Shown here piece after piece: positions 8,701 to 17,538 of a stretch of DNA of 44,016 nt. Positions within the stretch are counted from its first letter, which is position 1; every line of letters begins with the position of its first letter. Source of the DNA: Caballeronia jiangsuensis. Its GTDB lineage: Bacteria; Pseudomonadota; Gammaproteobacteria; Burkholderiales; Burkholderiaceae. The notes under the pieces are model-generated. The model ran no database searches. It was not told the origin of the DNA and was given only the letters and a program-made list of their open reading frames with translations. The position numbers and the translations under genes are program-made. The stretch covers positions 1 to 44,016 of the forward strand of contig JFHF01000059.1 in the NCBI GenBank assembly GCA_000648925.1. The letters are read 5' to 3'.

Positions 8701-9303
8701 GCAGCGCGATACGGACGGCTGGTTGCGGAAGTGCGCGCGAAGGAAGCCGAGTTGGGCGCGGGCGACGGGCAATATCCGCTGACCGAGGCCGTCGCGAAGA
8801 ATCTGCACAAGCTGATGGCGTACAAGGACGAATACGAAGTCGCGCGTCTTTATGCCGATCCGGTGTTCCTCGACAAGATTCGCGCGAGTTTCGAAGGCGA
8901 CTGGAAGATCAAGATGCATCTCGCGCCGCCGAGTCTTTCGAAGAAGGATGCGCACGGGCATCTGGTGAAGAAGCAGTACGGTCCGTGGATGATGTCCGCG
9001 ATGCGCGTGCTCGCGAAGCTGAAGTTCCTGCGCGGAACGGCGCTGGACCCGTTCGGCCGCACGGAAGAGCGGAAGATGGAGCGCGCTTTGATCGGCGAGT
9101 ACGAGGCGTTGGTGCGCGAGTTGATCGGCGGACTCACGGAGCAGAAACTGTCACTCGCTGTCGAACTCGCGAATCTTCCCGATTCGATGCGCGGTTACGG
9201 CCACGTCAAGGAAAACAACGTCAAGGCCGCGAAGATCAAGTGGAATGCCTTGCTCGCGCGCTGGCGGAGTAATGAAGGCGGGGAAAAGCGGCAGGTCGCG
9301 TAA
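5719..9303 (+). CDS. Fused indolepyruvate ferredoxin oxidoreductase family protein
   Basis: This 1,194-residue protein combines in one chain what archaeal IorA and IorB do as two. Domains in order: an N-terminal pyruvate-ferredoxin-oxidoreductase-like pyrimidine-binding domain (from about residue 45, SGYRGSPLGG); a TPP-binding domain (about 455-630, with GDGTYFHSG and NDAVAMTGGQP); a Cys-rich iron-sulfur segment (about 660-715, CEGCGDC, then CNKDYSCLNGFCP); a gamma-type domain (about 745-930, GVLVTGVGGTGVVT); and a C-terminal extension. The family oxidatively decarboxylates aryl-pyruvates to aryl-acetyl-CoA, reducing ferredoxin. Placement beside hppD and paa genes fits aromatic amino acid breakdown, since phenylpyruvate would give phenylacetyl-CoA. 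The substrate itself is inferred. Confidence 0.93.
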   Translation: MNAPLDAEQRASLEAALKSVTLDDKYTLERGRAYMSGIQALVRLPMLQQERDKAAGLNTAGFISGYRGSPLGGLDQSLWKAKKHLAGHQVVFQPGVNEDLAATAVWGSQQVNLYPSAKYDGVFSMWYGKGPGVDRSGDVFKHGNSAGSAQHGGVLVLAGDDHAAKSSTLAHQSEHVFKACGLPVLFPSNVQEYLDFGLHGWAMSRYSGLWVAMKCVTDIVESSASVDIDPHRTKIVLPTDFAMPDGGLNIRWPDPPLVQEARLLDYKWYAALAYVRANKLDRVEIDSPHARFGIMTGGKAYLDVRQALTDLGLDDATCSQIGIRLYKVGCVWPLEAQGAHEFARGLEEILVVEEKRQILEYAIKEELYNWPDAQRPRVYGKFDEKDGAGGEWSVPMGNWLLPAHYELSPAIIAKAIATRLDKFDLPADVRARIATRIAVIEAKERSLARPRVEAERKPWFCSGCPHNTSTNVPEGSRAMAGIGCHYMTVWMDRNTSTFSQMGGEGVAWVGQSPFSNDKHVFANLGDGTYFHSGLLAIRAAIAAKVNITYKILYNDAVAMTGGQPVDGVLTVPQITHQLAAEGAAKIVIVTDEPEKYTASVGLAPGIDVHHRDKLDEIQRQLREVAGTSILIYDQTCATEKRRRRKRGAFPDPAKRVVINEAVCEGCGDCSVKSNCLSVEPLDTEYGTKRQINQSTCNKDYSCLNGFCPSFVTVEGGQLKKPKATSVASDAMPSVPTPELPEIGRPYGVLVTGVGGTGVVTIGALLGMAAHLEQKGVTVLDVTGLAQKGGAVMSHVQIANRPTDIHATRIAMGEADLVIGCDAIVTASNECGSRMQPDHTRVVVNSAQTPTAEFIKNPNWSFPGASAEADIRAAAGEHVALVDANRFAVALMGDAIYTNPFVLGFAWQKGWVPLLHESLVRAIELNAVQVEKNLAAFEWGRRAAHDPEAVRRLADAQHGAQAAPGKVIALHTPKALDTLIDKRLDYLAKYQNTAYAARYGRLVAEVRAKEAELGAGDGQYPLTEAVAKNLHKLMAYKDEYEVARLYADPVFLDKIRASFEGDWKIKMHLAPPSLSKKDAHGHLVKKQYGPWMMSAMRVLAKLKFLRGTALDPFGRTEERKMERALIGEYEALVRELIGGLTEQKLSLAVELANLPDSMRGYGHVKENNVKAAKIKWNALLARWRSNEGGEKRQVA

Positions 9304-9323
9304 TTCTCGTTGCTTCACGCTCG

Positions 9324-9355
9324 AAGGCGGTTCGTGAAAGCGGACCGCCTTTTTC
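9324..9355 (+). terminator. Terminator of the oxidoreductase gene
   Basis: A 10-bp stem with one G-U pair (AAGGCGGTTC / GGACCGCCTT) is followed directly by a T run. It lies 20 nt after the stop codon. Confidence 0.85.
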
Positions 9356-9362
9356 ATCGGCC

Positions 9363-9397
9363 AAAAAAACGGCGATCCGGTCTCCCGGATCGCCGTT
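9363..9397 (-). terminator. Terminator of maeB
   Basis: A 13-bp perfect stem (AACGGCGATCCGG and its complement, TCTC loop) carries a run of seven A on its left side, which is a T-tract on the minus strand. It lies just past the maeB stop codon. Confidence 0.92.
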
Positions 9398-9420
9398 CGT
9401 CTTTCTGACGCGACGTCTCG

Positions 9421-11694
9421 TTACTTCGCTACACGCGCATTCGCGCTCGCCACCGCCGTCATATTGATGATCCGCCGCACCGTCGCGGCCGGCGTCAGGA
9501 TATGCACGGGCTTCGCAGCACCGAGCAGGATCGGCCCGACGGTCACGCCCTCGCCGCTCACCATCTTGAGCAGGTTGTACGTGATGTTCGCCGCTTCGAC
9601 GTTCGGCATGATCAGCAGATTCGCCTCGCCGTGCAACGTGGTCCCCGGGAACGAAGCCTTGCGCACGGCTTCGGAAAGCGCCGCATCGCCGTGCATTTCA
9701 CCATCGATTTCGAGGTCGGGCGCACGCTCGGCAATCAGCTTGCGCGCTTCCGCCATGCGCTTGCTCGACGCGCTCTGCACGCTGCCGAAGTTCGAATTCG
9801 ACACCAGCGCGACCTTCGGCTGAATCCCGAAACGCTCGATCTCGCGCGCCGCCAGAATCGTCATGTCGGCGAGTTGCTCGGGCGTCGGCGTCTCGTTGAC
9901 GTACGTATCGCTGATGAACAGATTGCGCCCTTGCAGCATCAGCAGATTCATCGCCGCGAAGTTGTTCGCACCTTCCGCCTTGCCGAGCACCTGGTCGATG
10001 AACTTCAGGTGATCCTGATACGTGTCGATGAGACCGCAGATCATCCCGTCCGCATCGCCGGTGTGAACCAGGATCGCGCCGATCAGCGTGTTGAACTTGC
10101 GCAGGGCGGCCTTCGCGCTTTCCGGCGTCACGCCCTGACGCGCGGCGATCTCGTGATACGCCTGCCAGCTCTTCTGATAACGCGGATCGTCTTCCGGATT
10201 CACGATCTCGAAATCGACGCCCGGCTTCAGCTTCGAGCCCATCTTCTGCAGACGCATTTCGACGACAGCCGGACGGCCGATGATGATCGGCTTCGCGATC
10301 TTCTCCAACAGCACGAACTGCGCGGCGCGCAGCACGCGCTCGTCCTCGCCTTCCGCGAACGCGATGCGCGCCGGCGCCGCCTTCGCCGCCGTGAACACCG
10401 GACGCATCACCATGCCCGTGCGATACACCGTCGCGCCGAGCGTCTCGCGATACGCGTCCATGTCCTTGATCGGACGCGTCGCGACGCCCGAATCCATCGC
10501 GGCTTGCGCCACAGCCGGCGCGATCTTGATGATGAGGCGCGGATCGAAAGGCTTCGGAATCAGATACTCCGGACCGAATTCCAGCGAATGGCCTTCGTAA
10601 GCCTTTGCAACTTCATCGCCCTGATCGGTTTCTTCCGCGAGTTCGGCGATCGCGCGCACGCACGCGAGCTTCATTTCCTCGGTGATCGTCGTCGCGCCCA
10701 CGTCGAGCGCCCCGCGGAAAATGAACGGGAAGCACAGCACGTTGTTGACCTGATTCGGATAATCCGAACGGCCCGTCGCGACGATGCAGTCCGGACGCAC
10801 GCGCTTCGCTTCTTCCGGGCGGATTTCCGGCTCGGGATTCGCCAGCGCGAGAATCAGCGGCTTGTCGGCCATCGTCTCGACCATTTCCGCCTTCAGCACG
10901 CCCGCGCTCGAACAGCCGAGGAACACGTCGCAACCGTGCATTGCATCGGCGAGCGTGCGCGCGTCGGTGCTCGCCTGATAGCGCTCCTTCGATGCGTCCA
11001 GATTGCCGCGGCCTTCGTAAATCACGCCCTTCGAATCGATCACGAGCGTGTTCGACTTCTTCAGGCCGAGGTGAACGAGCAGGTCCAGACACGCGATCGC
11101 CGCCGCGCCCGCGCCGGAGCAGACGAGCTTCACTTCGTCCAGCTTCTTGCCGACCACTTTCAGGCCGTTCAGGATCGCCGCCGATGCGATGATCGCCGTG
11201 CCGTGCTGATCGTCATGGAAAACGGGAATCTTCATGCGCTCGCGCAGCTTCTTTTCGATATAGAAGCATTCCGGCGCCTTGATGTCTTCGAGGTTGATGC
11301 CGCCCAGCGTGGGTTCGAGCATCGCGATCGCATCGACGAGCTTGTCCGGATCGGTTTCCGCCAGCTCGATATCGAACACGTCGATGCCCGCGAACTTCTT
11401 GAAGAGGCATCCCTTGCCTTCCATCACCGGCTTGGCCGCCAGCGGGCCGATATTGCCGAGGCCCAAGACGGCCGTGCCATTCGTCACGACGCCGACGAGG
11501 TTCGCACGCGACGTGTACTTCTGCGCGTCGAGCGGCTCATCGTAGATCGCCATGCACGCGGCCGCGACGCCCGGCGAATAGGCGAGCGAGAGGTCGAGCT
11601 GGTTGGAAAGCGGCTTGGTCGGAGTAACCGAAATCTTGCCGGGACGGGGATTCTGGTGATACGCGAGGGCACTTTGCTTCAGTTGTTCGTCCAT
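9421..11694 (-). CDS. maeB: NADP-dependent malic enzyme with phosphotransacetylase-like domain
   Basis: The 757-residue length and two-part structure are those of MaeB. The N-terminal half is the malic enzyme: LAYSPGVAAACMAI, GLGNIGPLAAKPVMEGK, FHDDQHGTAI and the nucleotide-binding VCSGAGAAAIACL. The C-terminal half (from about residue 430) is a phosphate acetyltransferase-like domain (LLMLQGRNLFISDT, VALVSNSNFGS) that in this family is regulatory and non-catalytic. The enzyme decarboxylates malate to pyruvate and makes NADPH. It is transcribed alone, with a 256-bp upstream region before the MFS gene. Confidence 0.97.
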   Translation of the reverse strand: MDEQLKQSALAYHQNPRPGKISVTPTKPLSNQLDLSLAYSPGVAAACMAIYDEPLDAQKYTSRANLVGVVTNGTAVLGLGNIGPLAAKPVMEGKGCLFKKFAGIDVFDIELAETDPDKLVDAIAMLEPTLGGINLEDIKAPECFYIEKKLRERMKIPVFHDDQHGTAIIASAAILNGLKVVGKKLDEVKLVCSGAGAAAIACLDLLVHLGLKKSNTLVIDSKGVIYEGRGNLDASKERYQASTDARTLADAMHGCDVFLGCSSAGVLKAEMVETMADKPLILALANPEPEIRPEEAKRVRPDCIVATGRSDYPNQVNNVLCFPFIFRGALDVGATTITEEMKLACVRAIAELAEETDQGDEVAKAYEGHSLEFGPEYLIPKPFDPRLIIKIAPAVAQAAMDSGVATRPIKDMDAYRETLGATVYRTGMVMRPVFTAAKAAPARIAFAEGEDERVLRAAQFVLLEKIAKPIIIGRPAVVEMRLQKMGSKLKPGVDFEIVNPEDDPRYQKSWQAYHEIAARQGVTPESAKAALRKFNTLIGAILVHTGDADGMICGLIDTYQDHLKFIDQVLGKAEGANNFAAMNLLMLQGRNLFISDTYVNETPTPEQLADMTILAAREIERFGIQPKVALVSNSNFGSVQSASSKRMAEARKLIAERAPDLEIDGEMHGDAALSEAVRKASFPGTTLHGEANLLIMPNVEAANITYNLLKMVSGEGVTVGPILLGAAKPVHILTPAATVRRIINMTAVASANARVAK

Positions 11695-11950
11695 GATTTG
11701 ACCTGAGACGTTTGAGAATTATTTGAACAGGGTTCACACCGCCGTCGACCGTGCTGCAATGAATGCGGGAATGTGAATCGATGGACCAATTTTCATGGGC
11801 TCGGCGCGTCGGATAGACGCGGCGTGCCGCTCGCCGGGATCGAACGAGCGGACGGAACCTTTGGTTTTTTTTGGGACGTTCAGTGTACACCGCGCGCCTG
11901 AAATGACGCGATGCAACGTTTCAGCGCAATTTCGTCCGACGACTCCGCGT

Positions 11951-13189
11951 TCAGTCGAGTTCGGCGCCGCGTTTTTCCGGGATCAGAAAGAGCGTCGCGA
12001 CGACATCGAGCAGATAGATCGATGCGAGAAACGCGAGCGCCACCGCGAACGAATAACGCGCCGCCAGCGCGCCGACCGCGACCGGACCGAGTCCACCCAC
12101 CGCGCGCCCTATATTGAACAGCACGTTTTGCGCGGTTGCGCGCGCTTCGGTCGGATAGATCTCGGAGATCAGCGCGCCGTAGCCGCCGAGCATGCCGTTC
12201 ACGAACACGCCCATCACCGCGCCGCCGATCAGGAGCGCCGCCGGGCTCGTCAGACTGGAATAGACGAACACCATAGCGACCGCGCCGAACTGATAGACGA
12301 GAAACGCCGGTTTGCGTCCGAAGCGATCCGCCGCCAGGCCGAACAGCCAGATGCCGAACGCCATGCCGAGCACGGTCGCCGCGGTCCAGAGACCGGATTT
12401 CGTCAGCGAGTAGCCGAAGGTCTTCGACAGGTAACTCGGCAGCCAGATCATCAACCCGTAGTAGCCGAAGTTCTGCACCGAGCACAGGATGATCACGCCG
12501 AGACTCGCACGCGCGGTGCGGGCGTCGTCGAAAAGACGCCTGAGCGGCAGCTTGCGGGCGGTGTCGGCTTTGGCGGCCGCGCGGCGTTCGGTGAACAACG
12601 CGGGCTCGTCCACATGTCGCCGCACGAAGAACGAGACGACCGCCGGCAACAGCCCGACCGCGAACATGCCGCGCCAGCCGATCACGGGCAGGAGCATCGG
12701 CGTGATGAGCGCGGCGGCGAGCACGCCCATTTGCCAGCCGATCCCCACATACGACGACACGCGCGCCCGCAGCCGCGCGGGCCATGCCTCGGCGACGAGC
12801 GCCATGCCGATCCCGAACTCGCCGCCCAGCCCGATTCCGGCGATGGTGCGATAGATCAGCAAATCGCCGTAGCCCTGCGCGAGCGCGCACAGGCCGGTAA
12901 AGACGGCGAACACGAGAATCGTCCAGGTCAGCATACGCACGCGGCCGAAATAATCGGACAGCATGCCGAACACGACGCCGCCCGCGACCGCGCCGGCGAG
13001 CGTCCACGTGACGAGCGCGCCGGATTGCGCGGGCGTGAGATGCAGATCGGCGGCGATCGCGGGCAGCATGAAGCCGAGGATCAGCAGGTCGAAACCGTCC
13101 ATCGCGTAGCCGAGCATCGACGCGACGAGCGCCTGCAATGCGTGGCGGGAAAGCGGCTCGGAGGCAGTGGAAGAGGAAGCGGGCGTCAT
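11951..13189 (-). CDS. MFS transporter
   Basis: The chosen start gives 412 residues; a longer reading frame up to 13333 would add a non-hydrophobic leader unlike the family. About twelve hydrophobic helices are visible. TM1 carries MDGFDLLILGFMLP, the acidic motif of aromatic-acid and sialic-acid type MFS carriers (AAHS/SHS). The loop motif GMLSDYFGRVR follows TM2, and a second copy, GLAADRFGRKP, lies after TM8. It is a proton-coupled importer of an organic acid whose identity cannot be read from sequence. The gene is divergent from pyrE. Confidence 0.88.
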   Translation of the reverse strand: MTPASSSTASEPLSRHALQALVASMLGYAMDGFDLLILGFMLPAIAADLHLTPAQSGALVTWTLAGAVAGGVVFGMLSDYFGRVRMLTWTILVFAVFTGLCALAQGYGDLLIYRTIAGIGLGGEFGIGMALVAEAWPARLRARVSSYVGIGWQMGVLAAALITPMLLPVIGWRGMFAVGLLPAVVSFFVRRHVDEPALFTERRAAAKADTARKLPLRRLFDDARTARASLGVIILCSVQNFGYYGLMIWLPSYLSKTFGYSLTKSGLWTAATVLGMAFGIWLFGLAADRFGRKPAFLVYQFGAVAMVFVYSSLTSPAALLIGGAVMGVFVNGMLGGYGALISEIYPTEARATAQNVLFNIGRAVGGLGPVAVGALAARYSFAVALAFLASIYLLDVVATLFLIPEKRGAELD

Positions 13190-13423
13190 CGGAGCGTTCT
13201 GCGGAAAGTGCCGGGAGTGTAAGCGCGAGCACCCGAATCGTTCAATCGGTCGAAAAAAGCCCTCTCGCCCGCATTCGTCGGCTCGGGTAAAATGGCGGGC
13301 TACGCGCGCAGTGAGTGCGAAAACGTCGTCCAAAACGGCGTGTTCTGCATCGAATCATGCGCCAAAGGCCCGCGCGGCCGCCTCCCGCTTCTTCAAGCGC
13401 CACACAAGTCCAAGGATTCGCCC

Positions 13424-14110
13424 ATGACAGGCTTCGATCGCCAGACGATCTCCGACACCACCGCCAAGATGCTGCTCGAAGTGCAGGCGGTGCACTTCAA
13501 CGCGGAAAAACCGTACATCTTCACGTCCGGCTGGGCGAGCCCGGTGTATATCGACTGCCGCAAGCTGATCTCGTATCCGCGCGTGCGCCGTGGCCTGATG
13601 GAGATGGCCGAAGCGACGATTCTGCGCGATGTCGGCTACGAGCAGATCGACGCCGTCGCCGGCGGCGAGACCGCGGGCATCCCGTTCGCCGCCTGGATCG
13701 CCGACCGCCTGATGGTGCCGATGCAATACGTCCGCAAGAAGCCGAAGGGTTTCGGCCGCAATGCGCAGATCGAAGGTTTGCTGACTGAAGGCCAGCGCGT
13801 GCTGCTGGTCGAAGACCTGACCACGGACAGCCGCAGCAAGATCAACTTCATCAATGCGCTGCGCACCGCGGGCGCGACGGTGAATCACTGCTTCGTGCTC
13901 TTCCACTACAACATCTTCAAGGAGAGCGTGTCGGTGTTGAAGGACATCGACGTCGATCTGCACGCGCTCGCCACCTGGTGGGACGTGCTGCGCGTCGCGA
14001 AGGAGCAAGGCTACTTCGAGTCGAAGACGCTCGATGAAGTCGAGAAATTCCTCCACGCGCCGGCGGAATGGTCTGCTGCGCACGGCGGTGCGAACGCTGC
14101 GCCGCAATAA
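13424..14110 (+). CDS. pyrE: Orotate phosphoribosyltransferase
   Basis: The start at ATG 13424 (228 residues) follows an AAGGA element; upstream in-frame sequence looks non-coding. The protein has the OPRT features FTSGWASPVYIDCRK, GGETAGIPFAAW and YVRKKPKGFG. Its PRPP-binding segment, LLVEDLTTDSRSK, is the variant used by OPRTs of alpha- and betaproteobacteria in place of the classic VxDDVxTxG loop. It joins orotate and PRPP to make OMP in pyrimidine synthesis. It ends in a strong terminator and is separate from the other genes here. Confidence 0.96.
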   Translation: MTGFDRQTISDTTAKMLLEVQAVHFNAEKPYIFTSGWASPVYIDCRKLISYPRVRRGLMEMAEATILRDVGYEQIDAVAGGETAGIPFAAWIADRLMVPMQYVRKKPKGFGRNAQIEGLLTEGQRVLLVEDLTTDSRSKINFINALRTAGATVNHCFVLFHYNIFKESVSVLKDIDVDLHALATWWDVLRVAKEQGYFESKTLDEVEKFLHAPAEWSAAHGGANAAPQ

Positions 14111-14140
14111 GTATTAACGTCCGCGAAGCAGGCAATAAAC

Positions 14141-14174
14141 AAAAAGCCGCTGATCGAGATCAGCGGCTTTTTTA
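14141..14174. terminator. Bidirectional terminator between pyrE and the response regulator
   Basis: A 14-bp perfect stem (AAAAAGCCGCTGAT and its complement, CGAG loop) has a T-tract on the right and an A-tract on the left. It can end both convergent genes. Confidence 0.93.
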
Positions 14175-14192
14175 TTCGGCAAGCAAAATCGC

Positions 14193-14903
14193 CTATAGCG
14201 AATTCGGATTAGGAAGCGAATCGTCGAGCGAACCGTCGCCGGAATATGCCGATAGATTCATTAGCCCGTTACTTTGCGCGTACTGAAACAATTCGGAATC
14301 GCGCTCGATGCCGAGTTTTCGCATTGCGGTGTTCTTTTGCGTGCTGATGGTTTTGATACTGCGCCGCAATTGTCCCGCGATTTCCGTGATCGTCATGCCC
14401 GAGACAAACAGGCGCACCACTTCGAGTTCGCGCTTGGACAGGATCACGCTGCGTTGCTGCCCGCTCGAACTGAGCCCCATGCTGTCGAGCGCCGCCTTCA
14501 CGGACGGCCCGAGGTATTCCTGCCCGCGCATGACATGCTGGATCGCCCAGCCGATTTGGTTCATGTCGTCGGCCTTGTTGATGATCGACATCACGCCCAC
14601 TTCGCGCAAACGTTTGAGCAAGGCCGGATTCTCGAGCATGGTGAGCACGACAAGCTTCACCCGCGGGAATTGCCGGCCGATATAACCGAGCAAGGGCATG
14701 CCGTCGCCGTACGAGCCGCCGGGCATGGCGAGATCGGTGACGAGGACATCGCATGACTCCTTCTGAAGCAACTGGATGAGTTCGGTCGACTGGCGCGCCT
14801 GACCAATGACGTCCACTTCCGGAAACTTGTTGAGCGCCTGTGCCGCGCCAAACAGAATGACGGGATGATCGTCGGCGATGATGACTTTTATTCGCTGGCT
14901 CAT
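14193..14903 (-). CDS. NarL/LuxR-type response regulator
   Basis: The 236-residue protein has an N-terminal receiver (IIADDHP acidic pair, phospho-acceptor Asp in VLVTDLAMP near residue 57, conserved Lys in INKAD). A C-terminal LuxR-type helix-turn-helix follows (LSKRELEVVRLFVSG, ITEIAGQL, KTISTQK). It resembles RcsB/BvgA-type regulators, with a GGSYGDG insertion after the phosphorylation site that is typical of RcsB relatives. An AGGAG ribosome binding site lies ahead of the ATG. No sensor kinase is adjacent, so the partner is elsewhere. A short Ser/Asp/Asn-rich tail follows the DNA-binding domain. Confidence 0.93.
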   Translation of the reverse strand: MSQRIKVIIADDHPVILFGAAQALNKFPEVDVIGQARQSTELIQLLQKESCDVLVTDLAMPGGSYGDGMPLLGYIGRQFPRVKLVVLTMLENPALLKRLREVGVMSIINKADDMNQIGWAIQHVMRGQEYLGPSVKAALDSMGLSSSGQQRSVILSKRELEVVRLFVSGMTITEIAGQLRRSIKTISTQKNTAMRKLGIERDSELFQYAQSNGLMNLSAYSGDGSLDDSLPNPNSL

Positions 14904-15193
14904 TTAACTTCTCCTGTATTTCGGTCGATTAGTTGCCGCGCGAATCTGCGTCGAATTACTCATTTCTACGTTCAATAGAGTCAGAAGTCATCGCCGTCAA
15001 GGCGCTGCGTGCTACGTCCAAACCGCTGGTCGCGCAACGCGCCATCGGTAAAGTCTCAAGGATGTAAAGCTTTAATGCTTTGTTGCAATGTTAAACTGCA
15101 AGCTGGTACGAAGCGCATCATGAGACAAAAAACATCGTTGCAGCCGGCGAAACGCTGCTATAACGCGCGACGATACTGACAGGAGTTCAGCCC

Positions 15194-15784
15194 ATGCGCC
15201 TCTCCGGGCGACGCGTGAGTTCGACTGGCCTTGCCGCATCAGTGCTCTTAATCGCCATGGCGGCGGCGTTTTTCGCGAATTCGCACGAGGCTGCCGCCGA
15301 CCCCGCTTTCACCGTGACCAGCACGGATCTCGCGCCAGGCAAGACGATCGGGCGCGATCTGCTTTTCGATCAGTCCGAGTGCAAGGGCGGCAATCGCTCG
15401 CCGCAGATTTCCTGGCATGGCGCACCCGCAAACGCGCGCAGCTTCGCCGTGACGATCTTCGATCCCGATGCGCCCGGACGCGGCTGGTGGCACTGGGCGG
15501 TCGCGGGCATCCCGATCGGCACGGATCGCCTGGCGAACAACGCGAGCGCGTCGGGGGCGCTGCGCAAGATGGGCGCGATCGAAGCGCGCAACGACTGGGA
15601 TACGGAAGGCTACGGCGGCCCGTGCCCGCCGCCCGGCAAGCCGCATCGCTATATCGTGACTGTTTACGCGCTCGACAGCGCCGATCTGCGCCTGCGGCAG
15701 GGCACGCCCGCGCTCATGTTCGAGCACGAAATCCGCACGATGACGATCGCCAGCGCACAGCTCACGTTCACATACGGCCGCTAA
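15194..15784 (+). CDS. YbhB/YbcL family Raf kinase inhibitor-like protein, exported
   Basis: The 196-residue protein begins with a signal peptide (residues 1-35, hydrophobic core LAASVLLIAMAAAFFA). A PEBP-fold domain follows: SPQISWHGAP, FAVTIFDPDAP, WWHWAV, and the anion-binding GYGGPCPPPGKPHRY. Bacterial members have no settled role despite the name. AGGAG precedes the ATG. It is probably periplasmic and has its own 290-bp upstream region. Confidence 0.9.
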   Translation: MRLSGRRVSSTGLAASVLLIAMAAAFFANSHEAAADPAFTVTSTDLAPGKTIGRDLLFDQSECKGGNRSPQISWHGAPANARSFAVTIFDPDAPGRGWWHWAVAGIPIGTDRLANNASASGALRKMGAIEARNDWDTEGYGGPCPPPGKPHRYIVTVYALDSADLRLRQGTPALMFEHEIRTMTIASAQLTFTYGR

Positions 15785-15903
15785 TCTGAAGTCGAGAACC
15801 GTGCGTTCACACCGCTCGGTGAAAAATTGACTTTGCTAGACTGGCCCGGACCGTCCACAAGGCACGCGTGCGCGGCGCGGCGCAGGAACGACTCGGGGAG
15901 ACC

Positions 15904-16518
15904 ATGCCGAACATCATCATCGTTTATCACAGCGGCTACGGCCACACGAAGAAGGTCGCGGAGGCGGTGCTCGGCGGCGCGACCGACGCCGGCGCGAACG
16001 TGAAACTGATCGCCGTCGCCGAACTCGACGACGCCGCCTGGGCCGAACTGGACGCCGCCGACGCCATCGTGTTCGGCGCGCCGACCTACATGGGCGGGCC
16101 GTCCGCCGACTTCAAGAAGTTCGCCGACGCGAGTTCGAAGCCCTGGTTCGCGCAGAAATGGAAGGACAAGATCGCGGCCGGATTCACCAATTCGGCCCAC
16201 ATGAACGGCGACAAATTCCTGACCATCTCGTATTTCGTCACGCTGGCGATGCAGCACGGCATGGTCTGGATCGGCACGGGCATGATGCCGTCGAACACGA
16301 AGGCGGCCACGCGCAACGATCTGAACTTCGTCGGCGGCTTTACGGGCCTCCTGACCCAATCGCCCGCCGACGCCTCGCCGGACGAAGCGCCGCCACCCGG
16401 CGATCTCGAAACGGCGAAGGTCTTCGGCGCACGCATCGCCGCGGTGACGGCGCGCTGGATCGGCAATCGCGGCGGCGTCGAAGACGGCGGACATCAGCCC
16501 GTCTCGGAATCGCACTAA
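15904..16518 (+). CDS. Flavodoxin family protein (WrbA-like NAD(P)H:quinone oxidoreductase)
   Basis: The start is set at ATG 15904, after GGGGAG, giving 204 residues. The FMN phosphate loop, YHSGYGHTKKVAEAV, is at the N-terminus. The flavin-contact segments GAPTYMGGPSADFKKF and FTNSAHMNGDK, then HGMVWIG, follow the WrbA pattern. The family makes two-electron reductions of quinones with FMN. The C-terminal stretch after residue 150 is Pro/Asp-rich and shorter than in classic WrbA. It sits 46 bp ahead of argC and may be cotranscribed, though a functional tie is not apparent. Confidence 0.85.
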   Translation: MPNIIIVYHSGYGHTKKVAEAVLGGATDAGANVKLIAVAELDDAAWAELDAADAIVFGAPTYMGGPSADFKKFADASSKPWFAQKWKDKIAAGFTNSAHMNGDKFLTISYFVTLAMQHGMVWIGTGMMPSNTKAATRNDLNFVGGFTGLLTQSPADASPDEAPPPGDLETAKVFGARIAAVTARWIGNRGGVEDGGHQPVSESH

Positions 16519-16564
16519 AATGTCGGTTTTGCGGCGAGCGCCCGCACGAACCAGCGAGATCGAG

Positions 16565-17518
16565 ATGACCACGAAAGTATTTGTCGACGGACAGGAAGGC
16601 ACCACCGGCCTGAAGATTTTCGAATATCTGTCGCAGCGCCGTGACATCGAGGTGTTGCGTATCGAAGAAGCGAAGCGCAAGGACATCGAGGAGCGCCGCC
16701 GGCTCATCAACGCGTCGGACGTGACGTTCCTGTGCCTGCCGGATGTCGCGTCGCGCGAATCGGTTTCGCTCGTCGATAAGGACAACACGCGCACCGTGAT
16801 GATCGACGCGAGCACCGCTTTCCGCACGCAGGACGACTGGGCGTACGGCCTGCCCGAGCTCACGCGCGCACAGCGCGAGCGTCTGCGCACGTCGAAGCGC
16901 ATCGCCGTGCCGGGCTGCCACGCGTCGGCGTTCGTGCTGTCGGTGCAGCCGCTCGTCGCGGGCGGCCTCGTTCCCGCCAACTTCGACGCGCACGCCTATT
17001 CGATCACCGGCTACAGCGGCGGCGGCAAGAAAATGATCGCGGAGTTCGAAGCGGGCGGCAACGAAAGGCTCATGAGCCCGCGCGCGTACGCGCTGGGTCT
17101 GACACACAAGCATCTGCCGGAAATGTCGGTGCGCACGGGCCTCGCGCGCGCGCCGATCTTTACGCCGATCGTCGGCCCGTTCCTGAAAGGTCTCGCGGTG
17201 ACGACGTATTTCTCGCCGGACCAGCTCTCGCGGCGTGCGAAACCGCAGGACGTGCGCGACATGCTCGCCGAGTATTACAACAACGAGCCGTTCGTGCGCG
17301 TGATGCCGTTCGACGCCGAGAGCAATCTCGACGACGGTTTCTTCGACGTGCAAGCCTGCAACGACACGAATCGCGTGGACATCTTCGTGTTCGGCAACGA
17401 CGAGCGCTTCGTGACGGTTGCGCGGCTGGACAATCTCGGCAAGGGCGCGTCGGGCGCGGCGATCCAGTGCATGAATCTGGCGATCGGCGCAGACGAGGAG
17501 ACGGGTCTCGCCCGCTGA
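16565..17518 (+). CDS. argC: N-acetyl-gamma-glutamyl-phosphate reductase, type 2
   Basis: The start is at ATG 16565 (317 residues), which is the short, type 2 ArgC length. It has the nucleotide-binding N-terminus (FVDGQEGTTGLKI), the catalytic Cys in VPGCHASAF, and the substrate segment GYSGGGKKMI. It catalyses the NADPH-dependent reduction of N-acetyl-glutamyl phosphate in arginine synthesis. No other arg gene is near. Many Burkholderiaceae also carry a longer type 1 ArgC elsewhere, so this may be a second copy. Confidence 0.94.
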   Translation: MTTKVFVDGQEGTTGLKIFEYLSQRRDIEVLRIEEAKRKDIEERRRLINASDVTFLCLPDVASRESVSLVDKDNTRTVMIDASTAFRTQDDWAYGLPELTRAQRERLRTSKRIAVPGCHASAFVLSVQPLVAGGLVPANFDAHAYSITGYSGGGKKMIAEFEAGGNERLMSPRAYALGLTHKHLPEMSVRTGLARAPIFTPIVGPFLKGLAVTTYFSPDQLSRRAKPQDVRDMLAEYYNNEPFVRVMPFDAESNLDDGFFDVQACNDTNRVDIFVFGNDERFVTVARLDNLGKGASGAAIQCMNLAIGADEETGLAR

Positions 17519-17538
17519 TCAAGCAGCAGCAGACTAGA

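Noticed and set aside
9502..11706. Plus-strand frame of 734 codons opposite maeB
   Set aside because: It is a mirror of the maeB reading frame with no start signal and shadow-type composition (Arg, His and Ala).
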